A stretch of DNA of 64,000 nt. It comes from Tetraselmis striata. Taxonomy: Eukaryota; Chlorophyta; Chlorodendrophyceae; Chlorodendrales; Chlorodendraceae. How positions within the stretch are numbered: position 1 is the stretch's first letter; each line of letters begins with the position of its first letter. The DNA lies in contig VCJN01002803.1 in assembly GCA_006384855.1 (NCBI GenBank), positions 1-64,000 of the forward strand, given 5' to 3'. Shown here piece after piece: positions 10,290-23,624 of the stretch. The position numbers and the translations under genes were made by a program. The notes beneath the pieces were generated by a model, which was given only the letters and a program-made list of their open reading frames with translations, had not been told where the DNA came from and searched no databases.

Positions 10290-11528
10290 ATGAATCTGCT
10301 CGCCACAACAGCAACTGTCACGGCCGTCGGCGTACCGAGGCCGCGGGCAGCAGCGCCCCGGAGGCACCGGGCGCGGGCCGCCTCCCTGGGTCTTGCATGC
10401 CGCGCTCACAGCGATGATGGGACCGTCTCCAGCAGGTGAGGTCATGCATCCTGCCTATAACTGTTCGTGGGCACAGTAGCTTCTCAAGCCGCTCGAGACA
10501 GTTGCGAACCTCTAGTACATGCCCTCAGCAGTGGTTGCTGGGTATGTGTTTGGACGAAGCCTCAGTTATTTAGTGGTGAATTGGGCAGTTGGCTAGCCGC
10601 TATGAAAAAGCTTCCATCATTCTAGAAATACTGGGACGGCAGGCAATTGACATCCAAATATGTTTGCGCTTGAAACGTGCCCCTCAGGAACTATCCGCAT
10701 GTACGTGGAGTGTCAAGGAGGAGTGCCAGCCTGCTCGCTGTCGCCCTGGTGCCAGCCTCGTTATGGGCCCTCCCCCCCTCGCCAAGCAACCAGGCGAGCG
10801 CGGCGACGCAGCCCGCCGAGTCCGACTGCGAAAGCTGCAGCAACTCCAACTCATCGCTGCAGGACGGCGACAAGAGTTTTATCACCACGGCATCAGGGCT
10901 GCGCTACCTTGACTTGAAGCCCGGTACCGGTGCCGCGCCACAGCCCGGGCAGCTGTGTGTGGTGGACTGGGTAGGTTACACCGCCGGCTACCAGGCCAAG
11001 CGCATTGAGAGCACCCGCGAAACGGATGAGCCGTTCCGTTTTGTGCTTGGAAAGGTGATTGCCTGCATGGAAGCTTATCTGCGAGCACCTCCTGATGCAC
11101 ATGGCAGAGCGTGGGGGGGCATTGCATTGCATGTCATTGCCGCGCATCCCGCCATGAAGGTTGCCTGCTCCTGAGATTGAATCACTAATAGCGTACAAGT
11201 CAGGCAAGCATGAGTTATACGATTTCAGTGAATGTTCGTCTGATTCCTGCCCGCCTGGGTATCGTGTTGACAGAACGAGGCCATCCCAGCCTTTGAAGAG
11301 GCTGTCTCCGGCATGAAGGTCGGAGGCGTCCGCCGTGTCGAGATCCCTGGGGAGCTGGAAGAGGCTCTGGGGTATTCACGCACTCCATCCGCCCGATATG
11401 CCTTGGGCCCAGAGCCAAAGACGTTTGGTGGGAAACGCGCACTGGATTTCGTGCTGGACAACAAAACACTGCGTGACTTCAACCGCACCCTGCTGTTCGA
11501 TATCCGCTTGGACAACGTGGTTTCTTGA
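10290..11528 (+). CDS. FKBP-type peptidyl-prolyl isomerase, thylakoid lumen (FKBP19-like)
   Basis: Peptidyl-prolyl cis-trans isomerase predicted for the chloroplast thylakoid lumen. Three exons, 10290-10435, 10718-11054 and 11274-11528, keep phase and give about 245 residues. The first exon is an Ala/Arg-rich transit peptide. It is followed by a twin-arginine plus hydrophobic stretch and AxA-type site (RRSASLLAVALVPASLWA), as expected for a Tat-type lumenal leader. The FKBP domain shows TASGLRYLDLKPGTG, IPAFEEAVSGMKVGG, and a C-terminal FGGKRALDFVLDNKTL...TLLFDIRL block resembling plant FKBP19 from memory. The middle of the domain is shortened (QAKRIESTRETDEPFRF), so isomerase activity is uncertain. 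The possible algal poly(A) signal TGTAA lies just after the stop, near 11535. FKBP19 is the best guess within the lumenal FKBP group. Confidence 0.85.
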
Positions 11529-12117
11529 GAGCGGTGTAATCAACACCAGGCGCTCCGCATCGCCATCGGCGGCGGGCCTGTTGGGGCTAGATTCTAAGGC
11601 AACGAGGGTGCTTGCGTGACCTACACTCAAAAAGAAACATGTTTTTCAGCATGTTGTGTTGACAGCATGTGGCAGATGACAGCAGGACGGCATTGCCCGC
11701 ACTAGCTTCCCCCGGTGCGTGGTGGTTTTACTGACGCAGCGAAAAACACTTAGTCATGAGGACTTTCCAGGGCAGGAATCGAGGCAGATTTTAAAAGATA
11801 ATCCCGATGACAGTATGATTCCGCCAAAACAATAGCGAATGCTTCCACAGTTAGCGCGCGGCCTAAGTTCATCGACCAGCCCATGACAACTTTTGAGTTG
11901 CTTATACTCCATGCCGTCATTTCAGGCTTCCTCATGTACCCACTTTCATTTGTCAGTATCAGCCCAGAGTTTTATCACGGACTCTGCTTGCGGATTGACG
12001 CTTGCATATGATGGAATGAGGATGTGCCGTGCGTCGTCCGTGACTAATACATATGTAATTGTGCTCATTTGACATGTGTAATATTGGCTGATTCCGTCCT
12101 GCTGATTGGGGTGCCGA
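11529..12117. other. Intergenic region downstream of the FKBP gene
   Basis: No coding signal. Leads into copy 2 of the dispersed downstream repeat at 12118. Confidence 0.4.
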
Positions 12118-12270
12118 GCACGGGTGCTGACGCACCGATGCGCCTCACTATTTATGTAAGCCTCAAATTGGGATTGCCTGCAACCTATGAGAACATTCGC
12201 GATAGTTCTGCCTACATTTACGAGTAGTTTGACCTCTGGCAGCCAGGGCAGGTGGCTCTTATAATGTGAT
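12118..12270 (+). repeat. Copy 2 of the ~150 bp downstream repeat
   Basis: Contains CACGGGTGCTGACGCAC, TTTATGTAAGCCTCAAATTG, GATAGTTCTGCC and GTTTGACCTCTGGCAGCCAG in the same order as 3803-3960. It starts 590 bp after the FKBP stop codon. Confidence 0.65.
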
Positions 12271-12556
12271 TCGCATCGTTGATCGACAGTACCTTACCCC
12301 TGACAGTACCGTCCAATTAATTACGGTCTGCGGGGCCAAAAATAATCGTTCAATTGTTTTGCACTTTATTCGCGTCCAAGTATTCGTTACGTATTCGTAA
12401 GTAACCTTTAATTTTCGCCGTTTTTTAGCAGTTTTTCTCTTCGCGGGGGTGATCAATAATAACGCTATTATATTTATCCGCGGACCCTTCGTGTTTCTTT
12501 GTACGGTAATAGCGACTATAGCATTATTCATCATTTCTTAAAATAAAGGGGCATTC

Positions 12557-12830
12557 CTTGTCCGCTCCCGTGAGCGGTGGTCTCTTATCCGGATACCCTG
12601 TAGTCCCGGGTTCGAATCCTGGTTGATATAGCGCTATTTTGGCAATATTCGGCCCGGCGTCTTCCGGTTTTTACGGTTTTACCTGGTTTATTCATATTAG
12701 TTAGCCCTTTGGGGTTTGGATGACGCAATGCTGTACGGGCTATGTCGGACCTACGACTGCAGTCGCGAGTTCAGGTCGTGTGCTGGGGCGGCTACGGCCA
12801 AGCAATGTCCCGGGGCGAACTTCGGTGTCG
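12557..12830 (+). mobile_element. tRNA-headed SINE-like repeat, copy 1
   Basis: The head has a D-arm-like CCGCTCCCGTGAGCGG (A-box region) and an exact B box, GGGTTCGAATCC, about 30 bases later, so it looks like a tRNA-derived pol III promoter. The body (TTAGCCCTTTGGGGTTTGG, CCTACGACTGCAGTCGCGAG, ATGTCCCGGGGCGAACTT) matches copies at 49015-49265 and 31080-31212. The order of head and body is the same as in the 49-kb copy. It runs directly into TE-like repeat R2. Confidence 0.6.
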
Positions 12831-12949
12831 TCGGGGTGGCCACTCGCTGTCCCGTAAGACACTACTTTAATCCGGTCAGCGTGTCCTCGCAACAAGGCGT
12901 CGGGGCATCAACGGTCGCGTTACACGCTGTGGTTTTTCGTATCTCCCCG

Positions 12950-13151
12950 CGTAATTGGTCCGTTACGGGGGTGGCGCCGCTCATGCGCCGGTGGTTTGAG
13001 AAAGCTCGTTGCCTTCGCCCCAATCGTGTTGCAGCAACACTTACTGTGGTCGCAGAGGGAGGCATTTGCGCGGCTCGTCCCGGCGCGTCTCCGACGCCTC
13101 CTACTGCAATGTCGTGGTCACAAGGACCACGACAACATGCAGCTGCCCGCG

Positions 13152-13198
<47 letters not shown>

Positions 13199-13535
13199 CT
13201 CTACCACATGGCGTGCTTGACGTCTCGTGGGGGCCGTAACTACCCCTGTCCGACTCCGGGTTTGGAACCTCGGCGACCATCGCTGGTGCAACAGCGGCGG
13301 CCGCCTCGTCGTCACCCTCGCCCCGACATCATTGGCATCGTTACGGGCCGGCGTAGCTTACAAGAGCCTCTACGCCGGTCAACCTCTCCCGACGTCACGA
13401 CATCTCATCCGTGGCAACACGAGCTGCCCGCCGGGGGACAGCTCCGCCACCTAACGTGACTTGTGCATTTCGTGGCGTCATCATAAACCTGCGACTTGTG
13501 AAGTGGCGGCCTCGCCGCACTCCGCGAAGCAAGAC
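12950..13535 (+). mobile_element. TE-like repeat R2, interrupted by a 42-base G tract
   Basis: Direct counterpart of R1 (4790-5580). The G tract at 13154-13195 sits where R1 reads continuously from the GCTGCCCGC block to CAGCTCTACCAC, so the tract is an insertion or expansion inside the repeat. The frame 12716-13459 crosses SINE, repeat and tract and is not a gene. Confidence 0.55.
13154..13195. repeat. Longest homopolymer: 42 consecutive G
   Basis: Uninterrupted G run inside repeat R2. More than forty G or C runs of 10-40 bases occur in the window, mostly in introns. This one lies outside a gene. Exact length is uncertain because sequencers miscount such runs. Confidence 0.8.
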
Positions 13536-14998
13536 CCGTGGCGACAGCTTACCGAGTCGGCGGGTCTTCTGCGACATCGCCAACAACTGACCCCGACACA
13601 CCTACGCGCCGGTATGGCACGACCACACTGGGTCCCACGTGCCCGCGCCCCAAAGCCTTGTGCGTTGCACGCGCCGCCCTTCACGCGAGGCGGCGAGACG
13701 ACCGCCGTTGGTGATGGCAGCGGTGTCATCGATGGGGTTGCGTGTCTACCCCTCGTAATTGTCATCGCCAGTACAAGTGCAAAGTTAGCATCGCGTCGCG
13801 TACAGCGAACTAGTACTTCATCTAGCTGTGTGCGACGCCCTCGCACGCCCGTGCACGCAGCTTTACTCGTCTTTTTTCTGCGCCGCTGCTGTTCTGGGCA
13901 CTCGTCACCAACTTGGCCGCTCCTACTAGCCTGCAATTCCGGCTCGTGCCGCACGCCGCCTCGGCGCGCGGCAAATGTCATATAGGGCGCCGTCGGGAGA
14001 CGGCACCTTAATTCTAAGTGCCGCGCGGCCACCCGTACATTGTACGTCCCCCGAACGAGTGATGAGTGAGCCCTTTTTCGACTCCGGGACAGGTAATAGT
14101 GAAACCCTTGCAACGTCTCTACAACGGCCGTTTAGGCGGCGATGCAGTTAAGGAAAGCCTTGGGTAGGCGACGCTCCGTTATGGCCAACAAAGCAAACTG
14201 CCGAAGCACATATTTTTAGATTATCTTACAAACCCTAATACAGTGGCGGTTTTTACCATAATACAGTGGCGGTTTGTTACCGCGCGATCCGCATCCTTAT
14301 AAAAAGGCGATCTACTTGCCCCGCGCGGGCGGATTTTCCCCACGTAGGGGCCCGCTAGGCGCAGCCCAATAAGAGAATATAGGAGCGTGTTGATGGCCAG
14401 CCCTGCCACATACCCTGGACGCCCTAGCAGGCAACCATATGGACCCACCCGCTGACTCGGGGGCTGCACCCCTGCGCAGTACGGGCTGAAGCCCGGCTCC
14501 ACCAAGGGCGCATTGAATGCGGACAACAACTGTAGATGGGATGGTTTGAGAGCAAGCCTTAATTGCAATATCGGCCGTTTGGCGGAAAATGCTCACTTGC
14601 TTGCATGCCGATGGAGGGGAGAGCGCGCCTTTGAGAATGTGTCCCACGATGGTAGTATAGAGCTAACTCTTGGTGGCGTACAATTGTTCACATAGGACGT
14701 ATATACGTGCGATATAGAAATTCGTGCCCTTGCTTGCGACATTGGGTTATCAAATGCATTACTAACGCTGAGCAATAAATGACGCACACGTATGGTTTTC
14801 ACAACGAGAGCACAACAAACCCCACTTAGGGCTGCCGCCACGAATGATGTTATCTTTACGTATGGCACATCGAATAAGGGCGCGGCCGGAAAACAAATAA
14901 AGGCGAGGGCTGTTAATGGCCCAATAGCCTACAATTGATGCTTGACAAAGGGGCATGACCTTTTGCGGGAAGATGTATTTTGCGCAAATCGGGTGTTG
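13536..14998. other. Gene-free TE-derived stretch
   Basis: Open frames on both strands (for example 13461-13985) have no recognisable domain and disagree with any conserved copy. Holds one copy of the GTGAAACCCTTGCA repeat (14090-14185) and a small tandem of CAGTGGCGGTTT near 14240-14275. Confidence 0.4.
14090..14185 (+). repeat. GTGAAACCCTTGCA repeat, copy 1
   Basis: Reads GGTAATAGTGAAACCCTTGC followed by GTCTCTACAACGGC, GGCGATGCAG, GGAAAGCCTTGGGTAG. The same order is seen at 43567-43665, with a shorter version at 42160-42235. Possibly one end of a mobile element. Confidence 0.5.
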
Positions 14999-15218
14999 AT
15001 CTAAACTAATTTATGGGGTTTCCTCCTTTCCTACCCGCTTGTCCGGCTACATGTAGTGCTGCTAAGTGGTACCGGTTACTAGTTCACTGCATGCCGTGTA
15101 ACGCAAAAAAACGCCCGTCGCAGTGCCCATTCGTGCTGTGCAGCGCGAGTAGACATAATAAAAGCAACCGTAACAATTGAGCATGCCATCTTCCAGTTTC
15201 GCTGTGTTACACACAACG
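14999..15218 (+). repeat. Left direct repeat flanking the tyrosine-recombinase element
   Basis: Matches 18798-18998 in the same orientation: ATCTAAACTA, TTCCTACCCGCTTGTCCGGC, GCGCGAGTAGACATAA, AAAGCAACCGTAACA, CTTCCAGTTTCGCTGTGTTA, CACACAACG. Together the pair brackets 3.6 kb containing the recombinase remnant. Confidence 0.65.
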
Positions 15219-16722
15219 ATTAGTTGTCCCGTAACATGTTGCGGGCAAGGTCACATGTTATTTGAATACCACACTACCCGGCTCACCGCACCCGTGTGTG
15301 TAATTCTCACCCGTACGTCCGTAGTGCGTCACTATGCCAAGCATATGGAGAAGATCCCGTCGCCAAGCCCACGCTCGATTCGTTGCAGGTAAAAATACAA
15401 GCCCAGTCTACATTATTGTTGCTTGAGCTGCTCACATCGCCGTTGGCCCAATGGACGGCTTGTGAACGTGGTGTCGACGGAGTAGACGGAGCACACGGCT
15501 ACTGTCCCGGGTAGCGCCACAACACTGTTTCCCGCGGTAATCCGGCGTATTTTTCGCGATCCGAACAATGTACGAATAATCTGTCCGAGCGCGCCGCGCC
15601 CTTGCGCCGCGCGCGGGATCCGCGTCGCCGCCCGAAGTACCCGATCGGCACGGCGGGCGGCGAGTCATGCATCCACTGGCCCACCCTCGTCCAGATCACA
15701 AGCTCCCGCCCACCTCGTAGCCCTGCCCCCTTCGAGGACATAGGGCGATCATGGCTGGCTCGGGGAGCGTGTATGTCCCGGGACGGCGGCCAAGAGGTCC
15801 ACCTTCGCGACTGCCGTCCGATTGACCACCCCCGTAAGGAATTATTCGCGTTTCTGACACCATACGCCCTTAGGGCCAAAGCCGCTCGGATAGAAAGGCA
15901 GCTTAGTCAAAATGAAAGGCCTTACAATGTACGTAAGTACGTTATTCCCTACCTCGTCCGACCGAGCCTGTGCCACCGGTGCGAAGTTTATGGTGAGGCG
16001 GCGCTCAGATCGGTTGCTGTTGGGTCGCCACGGAGATCCCACGGCGCGCCGACTGCGCGGCCGTAGCGGTCGCGACCCGCCCACCATCGCCGCATAAAGA
16101 GGTACTGCTGGCGCTACGGGCGGTAGCGGTGTCGGTGGTTGACCGTCGTGGGCTTGCTAGAGGCTAGAGCATGGGCAATGTGCCCTGCAATGTCCGCGTC
16201 GCGCTGCCGCATGTGCACATCGTGCCAATAACGGCGCAAACCGCATATCGGATCATATATTCGGGCAGTTTTCGTCATATCGCACGGGTTACCGCGGGAA
16301 GGGATGTGACGTCGTGGGACAGCCGACAGGCAGCGGGGAAGCCGCAATGCACCCCGACTTGCTAGAGCCAACCCAGAGCGGCCGTGTCGGACCGAAATCC
16401 GCGAGTGACAAGGACGACTACCCTGCGGTGCCATAGCCACTGCAGCGAGCAACGAGGACGTTCGACCGCTCAGCCGAGTGCATGGGCAATATCCTTTGCG
16501 TACCGACATGATGAACGACTACATACCTCAAGCAGGTTGACCGGCATTTACCAGCTTGGAGGAGTACATTTGGAGGACGTGTTTTGCGGCTCTCTTCGCG
16601 TGGTTCTCGACGAGCTGCTACCCTACGGCCTTGTTCCTAATCAAGACTTCACCCCTTACCTCGCGTGCGCCTAGAACCATGCCGAGGCCATCGACAAGGC
16701 GTTTCGTTTTCATCTAGTCTTC

Positions 16723-17232
16723 TTGCGGCGGATCAGGCTTAACGATGCCAAGCGTGTGCACGGCGACCATGGGGTGTTGGACGTACTGCATGCTCAGCAT
16801 TTCCTGCAAGCATCCGATCATTTGAGTTCCGCGATTTTCGGCGATCTGATGCGCGACTACGAGCGTCGGGTCTTCGAAGCGACAGTCGCTTGTGCGAAGG
16901 CTACCGGCCTACCGCCACTGCTCCGGTGGCAGCGACGCTCGAAGGTCACGGGCGTTTACGTGGACGCGGTGGCGGTGGCGATGGAGGGTGTGACCGCGAA
17001 GGTGAGCATGAGTGACGGCGTGGGGCCCCTTCCATCGGGACTGCTGGAGCTTTGCGAGGCCATCTTTTGCTTGGTGACCGCCGCACAGCGAACTATGGCA
17101 ACTCGACGACGGGATGAGCGCCCCGTGTCGACACCGGACCCCGCTACTACCCTACAAACTTCCTTTAGACCTTCCTCGGCGGTGCGGCGCTATCAGAGCC
17201 ACAGCTCCGACCATCCGCACACATGCACATGA
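16723..17232 (+). pseudogene. Element-encoded open frame, unknown function
   Basis: 169-residue frame in the recombinase element. After one stop it continues an upstream frame (16384-16674) that contains LDELLPYGLVPNQDFTPYL. The protein text looks coding-like (HGVLDVLHAQHFLQASDHLS, RDYERRVFEATVACAKATGL) with no motif I recognise. It could be the element's second protein, upstream of the recombinase. Confidence 0.35.
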
Positions 17233-17539
17233 CGGCTCAACAGTAACCCGTCTCCCGTACAATGTCGTCATCATTGCGTCCGTCGGTTGTAACTCTGCGT
17301 GTTACAACTGCCTCGCAACAACCCGCATTCGCGCGTGTACATACGTTATGCGCAAGACAATCGCTACGAGCGCGACGGGCGCGCGCGCGGGGCGGCCGCC
17401 TTTCTGAACATTGCCCCACAAACCCGTCCTGGTGCCCAAATTAACCCGTCCAACAATTACCGTCCAGCTGCCGGCAACTTAACCACCGTGGCCGCTGATT
17501 ATTCTGCGGACATGAGCCGGCCTCGTGTTACTCCGTCGG

Positions 17540-18640
17540 TCAAACGCCGATTGACGTGATACGTGATTGACGAGCCCGAGGCTCTCGCCCCATGCATGGA
17601 CGGCCTCACTCCGGGCCCGTATACGTGAAGCATTTGGCTCGGACGAGCTCGGGAAGCTCACCCTCGACCTCCTCTCCAACTCCCTTTCCTCCTTATTTGA
17701 CGATCAAAACTACGCCGAGAAGCTGCCTTAGTTCGCCGAGTTCGACTCCGGTAACATCAGCCCGCTGGAGGCGGCTACTGCCGCTGTTGTTCGGTACGTC
17801 GCTTGGATTGGTGAGCGGGGCCACATTATGGGCTAAGTCGTTGCAACTTACATGTCAACAATCAACACGTTCTTCGAACTGCACAACATCGACCCTATCG
17901 CCAAAGACGGCATGCACCTCACCGCTGTGCGTCGTAGCATGTTACTCAGGCAACGCCGCATGGAAGATGTTCTTTTTGCGTCCCGTCGCCTGCCGATGTA
18001 GCTTGCTCTTTCGTAGAGCGGGCCGAATTGACTGTTTCTGCTCCTTCCCCCGAGTGCCCGTACGACTTCAAGGGACTACCTCATGGCCGCGGTTGTCAAC
18101 TTCATGTTCTTTGCCAGAGGACCTATTGGCGTGTCCGGCCGAGTGTGGGACGTGCATATCGACTCCTACAACATCACCCTGCAAAGTGTACCGTGAAAAG
18201 GGCCGTGCCGGCCGGCGCGGACCCGACGACATGCGCGTGCTGCTCCTTCCCGTGTCGGAGCACCCCGCGTCGCCCGTCTCCTGCACCACTTCATCGACAA
18301 CGTCATGTCTGCCCCCCTTGTCCCTGTTATCTTGGCAGAGACTACCTTTCGAGCGGTCACCCCGAGCGAGCCGTCCAAGTCTTGGACTGTCGCTGCAATG
18401 TCGGACTGGCTCTATAAGGCCGTTCGTCTCGTCGGTGCTAATGCCCCTCCCGCCAGCACTTCTTGGACCCCTCATAGCCTTCGCAAGGGTGCAACCTTTA
18501 CTGCTGCTAACGCCATCGTCGGGGACCCGCTGTCCCACATCCGCCACCAAGGCCGGTGGGCCACTAATTTCGACGTCGTTCTTGACTACATCGACCCCAA
18601 CGTCCTACTACCTTCACCTCATTGTGCGTGGTTCTTCGAC
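17540..18640 (+). pseudogene. Tyrosine recombinase remnant (frameshifts and stops)
   Basis: Conceptual translation across frames shows an N-terminal SAM-like core-binding region (AAVVRYVAWIGERGHIMG, YMSTINTFFELHNIDP, GMHLTAVRRSMLLRQR). Then comes a box-I-like strand with the first Arg (VVNFMFFARGPIGVSG), and in the frame starting at 18305 the catalytic C-terminus: HSLRKGATFTAANAI (HxxR), HIRHQGRWA and the nucleophile YID. At least two in-frame stops (near 17730 and 17833) and frame changes near 18195 and 18300 make it non-functional. The motif order is that of the tyrosine recombinase/integrase fold, and of DIRS-like recombinases in particular. Confidence 0.6.
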
Positions 18641-18797
18641 CGGCCCCATCGCGCCCCTTCGCCACTTCCAAGTTCAACAAGACTCCGCAGCATTGGCCCT
18701 CCCGGTGCCCCCTTCGTGACTTGGTGCTACCCATGCTTCATGAATCTACCGCTCTCTTCGTTCGGTCTTCACTAGCAAAACATACTCAACTTGAAAT

Positions 18798-18998
18798 GAT
18801 CTAAACTAGTTCATGGGTTTTCCCCCTTTTCTAGCCGCTTTTCGGCTACAATACTACATGTGATGCTAAATAAGTGGTTAGTACATATTAGTTCACCCGT
18901 TAACGTGCCCGTTCTTGTGCAGCACGAGTAGACATAAAGCAACCGTAACAGCAGAGCCTGCCATCTTCCATCCAGTTTCGCTGTGTTACACACAGCGC
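18798..18998 (+). repeat. Right direct repeat flanking the tyrosine-recombinase element
   Basis: Partner of 14999-15218. A C tract begins directly after its end (about 19005-19027). Confidence 0.65.
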
Positions 18999-19190
18999 CC
19001 GCCCGCCCCCCCCCCCCCCCCCCCCCCGGCCCCTTGACTCCGTTTTCCCTCCGCGCTTTCATATTTAGAAGACCTCTATCTACTCTGTCAATTTTAGCTC
19101 TTGATTGTGTAAAACAGCCTGCACGATCTTTTTGGCCACACCAGACTCGTCAACTTGTTGAAACACGAACGGGTTCATGTACTAGTGTGA

Positions 19191-19218
19191 ACTACAAACA
19201 GGCCATTAACAAATCCAC
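19191..19218. mobile_element. Truncated end of the 8.2-kb TIR element family
   Basis: CAAACAGGCCATTAACAAATCCACC-like end resembles the right terminus of 8202-8733 over about 25 bases. No matching left end was found nearby. Confidence 0.4.
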
Positions 19219-19576
19219 CACAGTACGGTACTAAAAGCGGCCCGGAAAAGCAGGTACTGGTGGTACACGCGTCATCAGCATCATACGGCGGAACGGCGCG
19301 CCCGCGCGTCATTTTCGTCACCGTAACGACTCTTCAAAGTCTACTTTAGACTGCGGCGCCGCCCCCGCGTCATGTCTCTTGACTCTTGATAGCGCCAACA
19401 CCCTGCGCTCGTAGCAGCACCTCCCAGCCAGCGCACCGTGCCTCGCACGTCGTCCAGCCCTTGGGTTCTCGCTCGGAGTCGCCAAGCAGCGGGGCCTGGT
19501 ACTCGAACCGTGCTGCACGGTGCGGAGTCCCGCTCTCCTCGCACGCGGCATCGCGCCGGTCAGATCTTCCGCCGAG

Positions 19577-19608
<32 letters not shown>

Positions 19609-19863
19609 CCCCCCCGCCCCCTGCCCGTCCCGGGCGCGGGCTGAGCAGAGCCGTCACAGTGGCAGGGGCATATGTCAGCGTTCATTTCACCAGGCTTAGA
19701 ACACCGGCTGGTCGACCGTGCGGGCTCAGGCTTCGACCGGCAAGTTTCCGCCGCGGGTCGGACGAGCCAGGTGGCGCAATTCCCCTCTGTTGGCGCGTAG
19801 TTATTTACTCGTACTGGCCGCCCGTTTCCGCATATCGTACCTCCCGGTCCTACTTGCCTACTC

Positions 19864-19952
19864 GCACCCGTCGGCCGCAGTAAATTGTGTCTGGTTGCAG
19901 GGAGAGCGTCCAGAGAATGCACAGAACCTGTCGGCACCCGTCGGCCGCAGTA
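19864..19952 (+). mobile_element. Tiny insert A with 19-bp direct repeats
   Basis: A 51-bp insert (19883-19933) lies between two perfect copies of GCACCCGTCGGCCGCAGTA (19864-19882 and 19934-19952). The insert core GGTTGCAGGGAGAGCGTCCA then GAGAATGCAC matches inserts B (31273-31317) and C (41961-42008), whose flanking repeats are different sequences. This is the signature of an insertion with target-site duplication. It is 272 bp upstream of the ArfGAP ATG, measured from the end of the second repeat at 19952. Confidence 0.65.
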
Positions 19953-20082
19953 GAGCCCAGTTTCCTGCTGCGCGAATGCTAAGGGGGACTTGTCGTCCAG
20001 GCAGCGGGACGGCGCCTCCCCCCCCCCCCCTTCCCGCTCCTTTTCTGAGTCTGGGTTAGTTTTCGCCAGTCGTCCGCAATGA

Positions 20083-23624
<3,542 letters not shown>

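Larger units (their letters stand above)
14999..18998 (+). mobile_element. Degenerate tyrosine-recombinase element between direct repeats (DIRS/Crypton-like candidate)
   Basis: About 4 kb bounded by ~0.2 kb direct repeats. The 3' part (17540-18640) encodes a broken tyrosine recombinase. The 15219-17540 part holds shorter frames, the longest at 15602-16066 and 16723-17232, with no recognisable reverse transcriptase or RNase H. DIRS-like retroelements carry a tyrosine recombinase with unusual terminal repeats, while Cryptons carry only the recombinase. Because I cannot see a reverse transcriptase, the class stays open. Confidence 0.5.

Noticed and set aside
12716..13459. 247-codon plus-strand open frame with a poly-Gly run
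   Set aside because: It crosses a SINE body, a repeat and a 42-base G tract; the repeat partner R1 does not keep the frame.
17592..18719. 375-codon plus-strand open frame
   Set aside because: It is in the wrong frame for most of its length; the recombinase motifs appear in the other two frames.
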